Shown: piece by piece, positions 1-8,142 of the stretch
Numbering within the stretch: the first letter of the stretch is position 1
Layout: every line of letters begins with the position of its first letter
Assembly (NCBI GenBank): GCA_900696575.1
Contig: CAADHD010000006.1
Span: 1 to 64,000, forward strand
Length of the DNA: 64,000 nt
Direction: 5' to 3'
From: an uncultured Bacteroidota bacterium
Lineage (GTDB): Bacteria > Bacteroidota > Bacteroidia > AKYH767-A > OLB10
Position numbers and translations under genes: made by a program
The notes under the pieces: generated by a model
Databases searched by the model: none
Told to the model about the DNA's origin: nothing
The model's input: only the letters and a program-made list of their open reading frames with translations

Positions 1-182
1 ATAAACATGGCATATTTGAAATGTATGATATTACAGGCAAGGTGGTTTTCAGATACACGCTTCCGCCATGGAGTAATTATCAAAATTTTAAGTTGCCGCA
101 ATTGAGCGATGGCATTTATCAATGCGTGATAACAAGCGATGGAAAGCGGGCGGTGAAGAAGGTGGCGGTTATAAAAGAATAG
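1..182 (+). CDS. C-terminal end of a T9SS-secreted protein (partial)
   Basis: The gene enters from the left edge (first complete codon at base 3) and stops with TAG at 180-182. The visible ~59 residues include MYDITGKVVF, then LPQLSDGIYQCVI and a basic end ending in VAVIKE. This is the layout of a type A sorting domain: a beta-strand with a D-x-x-G-K turn, an L-x-x-G-x-Y strand and a lysine-rich terminal strand. Such a tail directs export by the type IX system and is removed or used for surface anchoring by PorU. The cargo domain lies outside the window, so its function is unknown. Confidence 0.85.
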   Translation, partial: KHGIFEMYDITGKVVFRYTLPPWSNYQNFKLPQLSDGIYQCVITSDGKRAVKKVAVIKE

Positions 183-600
183 AGATGCTATGAGAGCGGC
201 ATTGTAGTACATGAAACGATTATCTTTACAGTTCTGCAAGAGCTTACAGCAATAGTAAAGGTTTGGTAAAGATTGAATTCTTATTATCAGTTTGAATTTC
301 TTATGTCAACATTTTCGTCTCTCACGCTTTCGCGACAGACGATACGAGTGGAGTCTTTCTCCGCCTTTACGCCCCCCCCCGGACGCGCAATGATGGAAGA
401 AAAAATGACATCATCCGGAAAAAATTCTTTTACTTTCAGCATTGCTTCGCTGAATATAAGGCATTTATTTGCCGGAGACCGAGATTCATGGAGTAAAAAA
501 AGAGGAAGGTTTGTGAAAGGAAATTAAAAGCCGGAATGCAAAATGCAAATCCCTCAAATTACAATGGAGAATTAGAGAGTTAACCTAAATCATAATCACA
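183..600. other. Intergenic stretch, no convincing gene
   Basis: About 418 bases separate the T9SS cargo end from the AraC-type gene. A short reading frame at 273-527 has low-complexity composition and resembles no family I know. A run of nine C residues lies at 372-380. No clear TAnnTTTG box was found close to 601. I see no RNA gene here. Confidence 0.5.
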
Positions 601-1410
601 GTGTTACTATCTGCCTGCCATTATCAGCCTGAGCGATTTCCTGAAAACCTTCTTCTTAATTGTATATGGCGGATAACTGATAATAATTGTCATGTAAGGG
701 ATGAAATCATTCTTCCGAAAGGAACCGCTGAAATTATCTTCAATTTTTCTGATCCGGTCATTTACAGGAATGAAGCTGCCGGTGTTAATGAAAAACTTCC
801 GGTTGTATTTATAAACGGCATAAACACCAGACCTTTTTTACTCCGTAAAAACGGCAGGCAGAATTTTCTGGGAATTCAATTAACCAGCCTTGGTATCCGT
901 TTTCTCTTTGATGTTCCTGCTGAAGAGCTCAATAACGGTGTCGTTGATATAAGCCTCCTTTGCAAACATCTTGGCGCTCTCTCTTCCGAACTATATGCAA
1001 AGCCTTTCAGCAACCAGGTTCTTTCCATCCTGAACTGGCTGAATAAAAAAATTTCAACGATACCCGACAACAGACAATTGCTGAGAGCCGAAAGACTGAA
1101 ATGCCTTACTGCTTACCATAACCGTACGATCGGAATGCTGAGCCGCGAATTAAGCCTCTCCCAACGGCAGATAAGACGTATTTCCCATGAATGGCTGGGC
1201 ATGTCAACCGAAGAGTTTGTGCAATACCATAAATACCTCGCCTCTCTTCAGCTTCTGCATGATTCCTATCAATCGCTTACCCAAATAGGACTGGAAGCCG
1301 GCTACTACGACCAGTCGCATTTTATCCGCGAATTCAAATCGTACACTAATCTCACCCCTTCGCAATACCGCAAGGCAAACAAAGGCATCCCCGGGCATAT
1401 CTATTTCTGA
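601..1410 (+). CDS. AraC-family transcriptional regulator
   Basis: A 269-residue regulator. The N-terminal ~130 residues resemble the sensor domain of Bacteroidota AraC proteins (DUF6597-like): a segment DEIILPKGTAEIIFNFSDP, then a mid-domain LGIQLTSLGIRFLF. The C-terminal ~100 residues hold the double helix-turn-helix: LSRELSLSQRQIRRISHEW, and the signature second helix LTQIGLEAGYYDQSHFIREFK followed by LTPSQYRK. The start is GTG at 601; no better start lies nearby. It precedes two membrane-protein genes and a cytochrome gene on the same strand. A 22-bp sequence that begins 2 bp after its stop recurs near 3.86 kb with matching spacing to a -7-like box, so this regulator is the natural candidate to bind it. 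The ligand is unknown. Confidence 0.9.
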   Translation: MLLSACHYQPERFPENLLLNCIWRITDNNCHVRDEIILPKGTAEIIFNFSDPVIYRNEAAGVNEKLPVVFINGINTRPFLLRKNGRQNFLGIQLTSLGIRFLFDVPAEELNNGVVDISLLCKHLGALSSELYAKPFSNQVLSILNWLNKKISTIPDNRQLLRAERLKCLTAYHNRTIGMLSRELSLSQRQIRRISHEWLGMSTEEFVQYHKYLASLQLLHDSYQSLTQIGLEAGYYDQSHFIREFKSYTNLTPSQYRKANKGIPGHIYF

Positions 1411-1412
1411 AA

Positions 1413-1434
1413 TGTCCGATTTATACAATTTCAA
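1413..1434 (+). promoter_or_regulatory. Putative AraC operator, copy 1, with downstream -7 box
   Basis: The 22 bases beginning TGTCCGATTTATACA are identical to 3859-3880. The copy lies between the AraC-type gene and the membrane-protein gene at 1475. It ends 19 bp before a TTTG (1454-1457, in AATCTTTG), which looks like the end of a Bacteroidota -7 element, leaving a leader of roughly 13 nt. The position just upstream of a weak promoter fits an activator site. Binding is inferred. Confidence 0.5.
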
Positions 1435-1474
1435 TTCAACTCATCAGCCAATCTTTGTATGACAAATCTTCGCC

Positions 1475-2167
1475 ATGTCATTAAACAAAAAACTGGCAGG
1501 ATGGACTACCATCCTTTCCGGCATCATTGCCTTCATCAGTTACACATTGGTAGCTGCTGCCGTCAATTTCAACTTTGAGTTTTTCTCTGATGCCACTCTG
1601 ATTTTTTCTACCGAAGGAGTGAGCAGCATCCTGCTCCGCTGGAGCATGATTACCGATATTTTCGGTTATTATCTGTTATTGCTTCCTGTATTGTTTTTGA
1701 TTTATGAATGGATGAAAACAAAAACTGCCTGGGCTGAAGTGTTCACCACCTGCGGAGGCATATATATTATTGCCGGAGCAGCAGGCGCTGCCATACTCGG
1801 CTCGGCATGGCCTGCATTGCTCGATAAATACCAGGCTGCTTCACCCGAACAGCAGGAAATCATCCGGCAGAATTTTGAAACACTTGCTCTTGTCATAGTA
1901 AATGGAATATGGAATCTGCTGGATGCGCTGATGTTTGGAGTATGGTTCATCGCTTTTGGTTTTCTGCTCAAAAAGCAACACGTATTTCTTGGTTGGTTCA
2001 CACTGTTTACCGGCCTCTGTTCTGCTTTTGATTTTACCGGAAACATGCTCGGCATAAAAGCCATTGCCGATACTGCGCTCAATCTCTATTTGGTGCTGGC
2101 TCCGCTCTGGGCTATTGTTTTTGGAGTTGCGTTGCTGCGCAATCCATCGCTATTGAAAACAAACTGA
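1475..2167 (+). CDS. DUF4386-like multi-pass membrane protein
   Basis: A 230-residue inner-membrane protein with about six hydrophobic segments, the first at residues ~8-30 (TTILSGIIAFISYTLV). The overall pattern, including the KLAGW start, an acidic loop between the middle helices (DKYQAASPEQQEI) and the NGIWNLLDALMFGVWF segment, resembles DUF4386-type membrane proteins. No catalytic motif is visible. It is the first gene after the putative AraC operator. The next gene starts one base after its stop, so they are probably co-transcribed with the cytochrome gene. Biochemical role unknown. Confidence 0.75.
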   Translation: MSLNKKLAGWTTILSGIIAFISYTLVAAAVNFNFEFFSDATLIFSTEGVSSILLRWSMITDIFGYYLLLLPVLFLIYEWMKTKTAWAEVFTTCGGIYIIAGAAGAAILGSAWPALLDKYQAASPEQQEIIRQNFETLALVIVNGIWNLLDALMFGVWFIAFGFLLKKQHVFLGWFTLFTGLCSAFDFTGNMLGIKAIADTALNLYLVLAPLWAIVFGVALLRNPSLLKTN

Positions 2168-2168
2168 T

Positions 2169-2717
2169 ATGACCGCACAACTGGAAAACCGCATCATGAT
2201 GGCACTGATTGGAGTTGGATTTGTTTCCAACTTCGCAGTAAGTTTTATCGGATGGCTTTTCCCCCCGCTCAGTTATCCGCAAATGACCTGCTGGCAGATT
2301 GCCGACTCTATGGCGGTGATGGCCAGTGTGCTGATGACCCGTTATGCAGGCAGCCGCAGCCAGAATATTGCTGCAGCAGGATTTACCATGCTGGCTATTG
2401 CTTATGGCATATCGTTTGGCTCCAGTAATATGAATGCCATCAATGTAGAGAAAATGGCTATGGTGGTGCTGCCATTGGTTCCCGCAACATTCCTAATCAG
2501 CTTTTGTCGCCTGTTTCCGCTATGGCTTCGCTATGGTTCATTGCTTATTGTTGTTCCTTTTTTCTTTATGTATAAGCATGTGATAGAAGGAACCTACGCT
2601 CATGATGATTTGGCTAATGCCTTTGCCTACATGGGCCTGCAGATATTGGGCCTATTGTGGTTTGTGTTTGCACTTAAAGATTACCGGAGGCAACAAATGA
2701 CTTCAAATAACTCTTAA
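2169..2717 (+). CDS. Conserved membrane protein, unknown function
   Basis: A 182-residue protein with about five or six hydrophobic helices (for example MMALIGVGFVSNFAVSFIGW at ~10-30, FPLWLRYGSLLIVVPFFFMY at ~115-135, and YMGLQILGLLWFVFAL near the end). It has no signal-peptide cleavage pattern, cofactor motif or recognisable domain. The gene begins immediately after the DUF4386-like gene and ends 14 bp before the cytochrome gene, so it is probably part of the same transcript. The partners suggest a membrane electron-transfer or small-molecule context, but that is inference only. Confidence 0.7.
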   Translation: MTAQLENRIMMALIGVGFVSNFAVSFIGWLFPPLSYPQMTCWQIADSMAVMASVLMTRYAGSRSQNIAAAGFTMLAIAYGISFGSSNMNAINVEKMAMVVLPLVPATFLISFCRLFPLWLRYGSLLIVVPFFFMYKHVIEGTYAHDDLANAFAYMGLQILGLLWFVFALKDYRRQQMTSNNS

Positions 2718-2731
2718 TTAAATCTGTCTTT

Positions 2732-3730
2732 ATGAAAAAGTTTCTCAAATTTTTGAAATGGGCAGGTGTCATACTCGTTGTAGTTGTTGGTGGCCTGTAT
2801 TCATTTGTCCAACTCACCTGGGACAAAAAGATTGATGCACCTTTTCCTGACATCAAAGCCACCACCGACAGCGCGGTAATTGCCCGCGGGAAGTACCTGG
2901 TAGAAGGACCGGCTCATTGCATCGGCTGCCATGTGCCAAACGAAAAACTGAAGCAGGTTTATACCGGAGAAATCATTCCCTTGTCGGGCGGGGGGGAAGC
3001 AACCTTCCCCGGTTTCGGAACTTTCAGAGCGCCTAATCTGACGCCTGACATGGAAACAGGAATCGGCAAAAGGACAGATGCCGAGTTGGCAAGGAGCATA
3101 CGCTATGGCGTACGTCCGGATGGAACTCCCATGATGCCGTTTATGAATTTTCAGGGCATGAGCGATGATGACCTCACGGCCATCATCTCCTTCCTGCGCT
3201 CGCAAACTGCCGTGAAGCATGAAATATTACCCAACGAAATAGGATTTATGGCAAAAGCTGTTTACGCTTTCGGGTTAATGAAAGCAGAAGGACCTAAAAG
3301 CACCCCGCCAAAGCATGTAGTTATAGATACTTCTATAGCTTACGGGCAATATGTGGCGAACAATGTGGCGCAGTGCCGAAACTGCCACGTAGAATACGAT
3401 ATGGTTACCGGTGAACAAATCGGTGCTGACTTTGCCGGCAAGGGCCTTTTCCCGGCCAATGATCATACAGACGGTTACTCTTTCATTTCACCCAACATTA
3501 CACCCCACCCCGAAACCGGCATCATGGCCCATTGGAACGAAGAGGCATTTGTATCCAGATTCAAAGCCGGGCCGGTGCACAATACTTCTCCTATGCCCTG
3601 GGCAATGATGGCTCGCATGAATGATGTTGAATTGAAAGCCGTGTATCGTTTCCTTCAATCGCTGGAACCGGTAGAGAATAAAATTGAAAAAACTGTTTAT
3701 GCTCCGGGAGAAAAACTGCCTGAGCAATGA
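2732..3730 (+). CDS. Di-haem cytochrome c family protein
   Basis: A 332-residue protein with an uncleaved N-terminal hydrophobic helix (residues ~10-28) that would anchor it in the inner membrane, facing the periplasm. Two covalent haem c sites are visible: CIGCH at residues 63-67 and CRNCH at 215-219. Downstream methionines (TPMMPF and PMPWAMM) are likely axial ligands. Each half also has the NLTP / ITPHPETGI motif seen in the cytochrome subunits of membrane alcohol and aldehyde dehydrogenases. It probably passes electrons from a periplasmic oxidase or dehydrogenase to the respiratory chain; no dehydrogenase subunit lies nearby. Last gene of the putative AraC-controlled run. Confidence 0.88.
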   Translation: MKKFLKFLKWAGVILVVVVGGLYSFVQLTWDKKIDAPFPDIKATTDSAVIARGKYLVEGPAHCIGCHVPNEKLKQVYTGEIIPLSGGGEATFPGFGTFRAPNLTPDMETGIGKRTDAELARSIRYGVRPDGTPMMPFMNFQGMSDDDLTAIISFLRSQTAVKHEILPNEIGFMAKAVYAFGLMKAEGPKSTPPKHVVIDTSIAYGQYVANNVAQCRNCHVEYDMVTGEQIGADFAGKGLFPANDHTDGYSFISPNITPHPETGIMAHWNEEAFVSRFKAGPVHNTSPMPWAMMARMNDVELKAVYRFLQSLEPVENKIEKTVYAPGEKLPEQ

Positions 3731-3858
3731 AACAGTGGTGTTGCATGGCTAAAAATACTTTTTCACCACATAGAAGCAGCATGAGTTGTAGTCGGATAAC
3801 TGACAGGTTGAGTTGAAAATGATGCAACCAGTCGAATGGAAATTCTCATCAGTAAACT

Positions 3859-3880
3859 TGTCCGATTTATACAATTTCAA
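3859..3880 (+). promoter_or_regulatory. Putative AraC operator, copy 2, with -7-like box
   Basis: All 22 bases match 1413-1434. Here TTTG (3901-3904) follows the site after 20 bp, against 19 bp in copy 1, so site and promoter look duplicated together. The next in-frame ATG is at 3926. This appears to be a working promoter in front of what is now only a very short gene. Confidence 0.5.
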
Positions 3881-3925
3881 AAAGCACAGTGTAGATCATT
3901 TTTGACTCAGCAAAACCTGAGCAAT

Positions 3926-4075
3926 ATGATTTACAAATTTTCGCTGATTGAAAAAATTCTTCTTTCAAACGACATCATTCCGTATCCGTTTGCCGATGCA
4001 TCCTCATCGGTAGGTTTGGGCTTTGCGCTGGGAAGTGCCATTAAATTGAAAAATGAAAAAACTGAATGCTCCTGA
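3926..4075 (+). pseudogene. Short ORF, possibly a truncated gene start
   Basis: A 49-codon frame starts with ATG 22 bp after the -7-like box of the second operator copy. It encodes a plausible folded N-terminus (MIYKFSLIEKILLSNDI, then IPYPFADASSSVGLGFALG) and then runs into a lysine-rich end and TGA. The opening reminds me of N-terminal helices of some SAM-dependent methyltransferases, but I cannot confirm this. No continuation is visible in other frames before the asparaginase gene end at 4108. It may be a remnant of a target gene of the AraC regulator, or a real small protein. Confidence 0.35.
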
Positions 4076-4107
4076 GTTTGGAGTAATCATGTGTTATAAA
4101 TGACCGG

Positions 4108-5127
4108 CTACACCGTCAATTCCCCTCTTAAATCCTTCTGAAATTGTTCTTTCAGTCGCAGGCCCGCATATTTCCTTCCCATAAGGTACATCAGTTTGGC
4201 AAGTGCAGCTTCAGTAGTCATATCAAAACCGCTAACCACACCGGCTGCTTCAAGATGCCTACTGGTTTCGTAGCGCCCTTGCTCTACTCTTCCGCCACCG
4301 CATTGAGTAACATTGACCACTACCCTGCCCGACTGAACTGTTTTTGTAACAGCATCAATAAACCAATTGTCGGTAGGAGCATTGCCGGCACCAAAAGTTT
4401 CGAGAATAATAGCGCGGATGCCGGGCGCCATCAGCGCAGATTCTGTCCAGCTTTTGCTGATACCCGGAAAAATTTTCAATATGCCTACGCTGCTGTCCAG
4501 TTCTGTATGAACGATCAGATTTTTACCGGATGCTTTCATGATGACCTGCTGATTAAATTTAATGTGTACCCCTGCTTCGGCCAGCACAGGGTAATTGACT
4601 GACTGAAAGGCTTCAAATTTCTCAGAGTTGTATTTGCTGGTGCGGTTTCCGCGGTACAGGTTGTAATCAAAATAGATGCACACTTCCGGAACGGCCGCTT
4701 TGCCTTTTATTTCGCTGGCGGCAATTTCAATTGCGGTAATCAGGTTTTCTTTGGCATCCGTCCTTATCTCTCCAACCGGCAACTGCGAACCGGTAAACAC
4801 TACAGGTTTCGAAAGATTTTCGAGCATAAAACTGAGCGCAGAGGCGGTGTAGGCCATAGTATCACTGCCATGCAGCACCACGAAACCGTCATACTTTTCG
4901 TAATTATTTTCAATGGCTTTGGCTAACTGAATCCAGTGATGCGGCTGCATATTGCTTGAATCCAGTGGCGGATTAAACGACTGCACGGATAAATTCACCT
5001 GAATCTTTTTAAGCTCTGGAACCTGGTTGAAAATCTGTTTGAAATCGAAGGGCTGATAGGATTTATTCGATTCATCATACACCATTCCGATGGTGCCGCC
5101 TGTATAAATGATTAGTATTTTTTTCAT
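4108..5127 (-). CDS. ansA: Type I (cytoplasmic) L-asparaginase
   Basis: Hydrolyses L-asparagine to aspartate and ammonia. The 339-residue length fits the bacterial type I enzyme, and no signal peptide is present. The first catalytic threonine lies in YTGGTIGM (residues ~9-16), and the second catalytic segment is HGSDTMAYTASAL (residues ~84-96; the usual HGTDTM with Ser in place of Thr). A VFTGSQLPVGEIRTDA segment follows, as in the family. Its ATG overlaps the tatD stop by 4 bp, so it is translated with tatD, downstream of asnS. This groups an asparagine-degrading enzyme with the asparaginyl-tRNA synthetase. Confidence 0.95.
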   Translation of the reverse strand: MKKILIIYTGGTIGMVYDESNKSYQPFDFKQIFNQVPELKKIQVNLSVQSFNPPLDSSNMQPHHWIQLAKAIENNYEKYDGFVVLHGSDTMAYTASALSFMLENLSKPVVFTGSQLPVGEIRTDAKENLITAIEIAASEIKGKAAVPEVCIYFDYNLYRGNRTSKYNSEKFEAFQSVNYPVLAEAGVHIKFNQQVIMKASGKNLIVHTELDSSVGILKIFPGISKSWTESALMAPGIRAIILETFGAGNAPTDNWFIDAVTKTVQSGRVVVNVTQCGGGRVEQGRYETSRHLEAAGVVSGFDMTTEAALAKLMYLMGRKYAGLRLKEQFQKDLRGELTV

Positions 5128-5897
5128 GAAAGAAGATTAAAAATTCTGAGTGCATTGGATGTTGTTTTTTCCGCTACCTCAACGATGCTTACTTGTTTGA
5201 CCTCAGCTAACTTTTCAGCAATTAAAGAAAGGTATTCGGGAATGTTGCGCTTGCCGCGGTGTGGCGCTGGCGCTAAGTATGGGGCATCGGTCTCGAGTAC
5301 GCAATTACTAAGCGGAATTTTTTCAATCACCTTATCAAGACCGCTGTTTTTAAACGTAAGCACTCCGCCAATTCCCAGATACATTCCCATCGCTATAATT
5401 TCACCGGCCTGATTTTCATCTCCAGAAAAACAATGAAAGATGCCTTTTATGCTGAGGTGTTTCTGCCGCTGAATGATTTCAATTATCCTGTCAACACTTT
5501 CGCGCGAGTGAATGACAACGGGCAGGTTCATTTCATGAGCTAAATGCAACTGACGGATAAACACTTCTTCCTGCTCGCGGATAAAAGTTTTGTCCCGGTA
5601 AAAATCAAGACCGATTTCGCCCACTGCATAAAATTTTCTTTTGGAGAATTCCGATTCTATCACGTCCATCTCTGCTTTGAAATTTTCCTTAACCGAGCAG
5701 GGATGTAAACCCATCATCGGAAAACAATTCGCGGGATGAGCATCGCACAAATCAAACATCGGCTGTATGGAATGGCTGTCAATGTTGGGAAGAAAAAAAT
5801 TTGAAATGCCTTTGCTGACAGCGTTTTCAATCAAACACTTTCTGTCATCATTAAACTCATCTGCATAAAGATGAATGTGGGTATCAACAAGATGCAT
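5124..5897 (-). CDS. tatD: TatD-family metal-dependent hydrolase/DNase
   Basis: A 257-residue TIM-barrel hydrolase of the TatD family, whose members act as 3'-5' exonucleases on DNA and RNA. Metal-binding motifs are in order: THIHLYADEF (HxH, residues ~6-15), GEIGLDFYRD (Glu ligand, ~93), VVIHSRES (His, ~127), FHCFSGDENQAGE (His, ~153) and ETDAPYLAP (Asp, ~203). The spacing and length are normal. It ends in a 4-bp overlap with ansA and starts 9 bp after asnS. The closeness suggests one transcript; the biological link to asparagine metabolism is unclear. Confidence 0.93.
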   Translation of the reverse strand: MHLVDTHIHLYADEFNDDRKCLIENAVSKGISNFFLPNIDSHSIQPMFDLCDAHPANCFPMMGLHPCSVKENFKAEMDVIESEFSKRKFYAVGEIGLDFYRDKTFIREQEEVFIRQLHLAHEMNLPVVIHSRESVDRIIEIIQRQKHLSIKGIFHCFSGDENQAGEIIAMGMYLGIGGVLTFKNSGLDKVIEKIPLSNCVLETDAPYLAPAPHRGKRNIPEYLSLIAEKLAEVKQVSIVEVAEKTTSNALRIFNLLS

Positions 5898-5906
5898 GAC
5901 GGAAAA

Positions 5907-7292
5907 TCAGAATTCGGCATTGCCGGGTGTTCGCGGAAAAGGAATTACATCGCGGATGTTGGTCATGCCGGTTACAAACAATACCAATCTCTCAAATCCC
6001 AACCCGAACCCAGCATGAGGTACGGTTCCGTACTTGCGCGTTTCAAGATACCACCACAATCCATCTTCAGGCATTTTCATTTCGCGGATGCGGTTAAGCA
6101 GTTTATCGTAATTCTCTTCGCGCTGCGAGCCTCCTATTATCTCTCCAATCCACGGAAAAAGAATATCCATGGCACGTACGGTTTTTCCGTCATTGTTCTG
6201 TTTCATGTAAAACGCTTTGATGTCTTTCGGATAATCGGTAATGATAACCGGAGCGTTAAAGTGAGCTACCAACCAGTTCTCATGCTCTTTCTGTAAATCA
6301 GTACCCCATGTTACGGGAAATTCAAACTTTTCGCCTGAGTGTTGAAGCAATTCTATTCCTTCGGTATAAGTAATCCGTTTAAACGGAACCGCCACAACAG
6401 ACTGCAGGCGATCAATCAGTTCCTTGTCATACATCTTATTGAGGAACTGCAAATCGTCCATGCAGTTATCCAGTGCATACTTCACCAGATACTTCAGCAT
6501 TTCTTCCGCCAAATCCATGTTGTCATGAATATCATAAAATGCCATTTCCGGTTCAATCATCCAGAACTCGGCAAGGTGGCGCGGAGTATTTGAATTTTCG
6601 GCACGAAAGGTTGGCCCGAAGGTGTAAATCAATCCGAGAGCAAGAGCAGCTAACTCGCCTTCTAATTGCCCGGAAACCGTAAGGTTGGTTTCGCGCTCAA
6701 AAAAATCTTTCTTGAAATCCACCTTCCCTTCCGGAGTACGGGGAACGTTGTGCAGATCCAGTGTGGTAACATGAAACATTTCACCGGCCCCTTCGGCATC
6801 CGAGGCTGTGATGATGGGCGTATGGATGTAGTAAAAATTTCTGTCGTTGAAAAATTTATGGATAGCAAAGGCCAGCGCATGACGGATGCGGAAAACAGCG
6901 CCAAACGTATTGGTACGCGGACGCAGATGCGCAATTTCGCGCAGGAATTCAAGCGTATGCCCTTTCTTCTGCAACGGATACTTGTCGGCATCGGCTGTTC
7001 CATATACTTCCAGTTCCTTTACCTGAATTTCTACCGGCTGCTCCTGCCCTTTCGACTCGGTTAAGGTTCCGTTTACGGATAAGGCCGAACCGGTTGTTAT
7101 CAGCTTAAGTAAATCTTCACTGAAGTCATTGGGGTTTACCACGCATTGCATGTTGTGAATGGTGCTGCCGTCATTTAAGGCAATAAACTGCACGTTTTTA
7201 TTTCCTCTTCGCGTGCGAACCCATCCTTTAATGTTCACATCACTTCCCGTTTCAGGCGAAGTAAAAATTTCCCTGATTAGTTTTCTTTTCAT
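5907..7292 (-). CDS. asnS: Asparaginyl-tRNA synthetase
   Basis: A class II aminoacyl-tRNA synthetase charging tRNA-Asn, 461 residues from the ATG at 7292 (an in-frame ATG also exists at 7316; the later one gives the usual [10 protein letters not shown] start). An N-terminal OB-fold anticodon-binding domain ([21 protein letters not shown]-type) spans roughly residues 10-110. Class II motif 2 is visible as [20 protein letters not shown], and motif 3 as [15 protein letters not shown] near the C-terminus, which ends in [12 protein letters not shown] as in Bacteroidota AsnRS. The gene sits between a short conserved gene (16-nt gap) and tatD. Confidence 0.97.
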   Translation of the reverse strand: MKRKLIREIFTSPETGSDVNIKGWVRTRRGNKNVQFIALNDGSTIHNMQCVVNPNDFSEDLLKLITTGSALSVNGTLTESKGQEQPVEIQVKELEVYGTADADKYPLQKKGHTLEFLREIAHLRPRTNTFGAVFRIRHALAFAIHKFFNDRNFYYIHTPIITASDAEGAGEMFHVTTLDLHNVPRTPEGKVDFKKDFFERETNLTVSGQLEGELAALALGLIYTFGPTFRAENSNTPRHLAEFWMIEPEMAFYDIHDNMDLAEEMLKYLVKYALDNCMDDLQFLNKMYDKELIDRLQSVVAVPFKRITYTEGIELLQHSGEKFEFPVTWGTDLQKEHENWLVAHFNAPVIITDYPKDIKAFYMKQNNDGKTVRAMDILFPWIGEIIGGSQREENYDKLLNRIREMKMPEDGLWWYLETRKYGTVPHAGFGLGFERLVLFVTGMTNIRDVIPFPRTPGNAEF

Positions 7293-7308
7293 GATTTCAT
7301 TTCTTTTC

Positions 7309-7992
7309 TCACGCAAATTTTCTTCCTATCAAAGCCGTGAGCGACTGATAAGTTTCTTCTTCTTTGTTCCAGCCTAACCTTGCTGCATATTCTTCTTCCA
7401 TTAGCCTGAAAGCCTCATCGGAAGAGGTGCAGGCATTCAGCCTTTCGATAAACTGATTGTATTCGGCTGTGCTGCTTTCAAATAATTCGTTGATGAATTT
7501 AAACCGCTCATTGATGCCGATGCTTTTTTTTAAATCGCCAACCGGAAGGCTGGAAAATTTGTCGGCAAGGCTTTTCTCTTCTTTCCTTTTGCTGAGTTTT
7601 TCAAGCAGGGTTTCTTCCGGCTGCTGCGGCTTATCGCTTACCGTATCAAACAAGGTAACAGGCTGTTCCTGCTTTGCAAATGTTTTGGCGCGGTTGCGTT
7701 GCTGTTTTTCGGCTTCAACATTCATAGCAGCCGTTTCCTCAACTTTTACCGGAGCAATTGCCGGAGGCGCATCAATAATTATTTCAGACATTGATTCCTT
7801 AACTAAGGGTATTGGTTCAGTTTCGCTCTCCATAGTTACTGACTTCAATTGAACATAGAGTTCCTGCATGATGCGCAAAACGGAATCTTTTTCAATTTCG
7901 GGGATGGCCGGTAAATTATTCCATGACTGAATCTGTTCCTGAAGGGTTTTCAGTTCACGGAGAATATTTTTAATCTTTTCTTCTTTCATCAT
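7309..7992 (-). CDS. Conserved Bacteroidota protein of unknown function
   Basis: A 227-residue soluble protein without signal peptide or membrane segments. The first ~50 residues are a predicted coiled coil ([17 protein letters not shown]). A charged, low-complexity middle follows, and the C-terminal ~75 residues are the conserved part: [17 protein letters not shown], a segment [18 protein letters not shown] and a final [20 protein letters not shown]. The tail pattern is familiar from unnamed Bacteroidota proteins. It starts the operon with asnS, tatD and ansA. No activity can be proposed from the sequence. Confidence 0.85.
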   Translation of the reverse strand: MMKEEKIKNILRELKTLQEQIQSWNNLPAIPEIEKDSVLRIMQELYVQLKSVTMESETEPIPLVKESMSEIIIDAPPAIAPVKVEETAAMNVEAEKQQRNRAKTFAKQEQPVTLFDTVSDKPQQPEETLLEKLSKRKEEKSLADKFSSLPVGDLKKSIGINERFKFINELFESSTAEYNQFIERLNACTSSDEAFRLMEEEYAARLGWNKEEETYQSLTALIGRKFA

Positions 7993-8128
7993 AAAAAATT
8001 TAAGGCGGCTAATTTCGGAAATGGGATGAGATTGAAGTGAAACGCCCGGCTTGTCATTAAATTGTCAAATCGGAGGCCGGTTCATTTCAAAACTGACAAA
8101 AGCAAACATCAACTGCAAAAGCCGCGGA

Positions 8129-8136
8129 TAGATTTG
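8129..8136 (+). promoter_or_regulatory. -7 box (TAGATTTG) of the haem-uptake operon
   Basis: TAGATTTG matches the Bacteroidota TAnnTTTG element and ends 6 nt before GTG at 8143. It decides the start of the TonB receptor gene: the alternative TTG at 8062 would lie upstream of the promoter. The transcript would be leaderless or nearly so. Confidence 0.5.
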
Positions 8137-8142
8137 CGCCCC

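Noticed and set aside
273-527. 84-codon frame in the first intergenic region
   Set aside because: Composition is low-complexity and unlike the neighbouring genes, it has no family resemblance, and part of it is the C9 tract.
8062-8142. TTG start giving 27 more residues for the TonB receptor
   Set aside because: A -7 box at 8129-8136 lies downstream of this TTG, and the added residues would precede the signal peptide.
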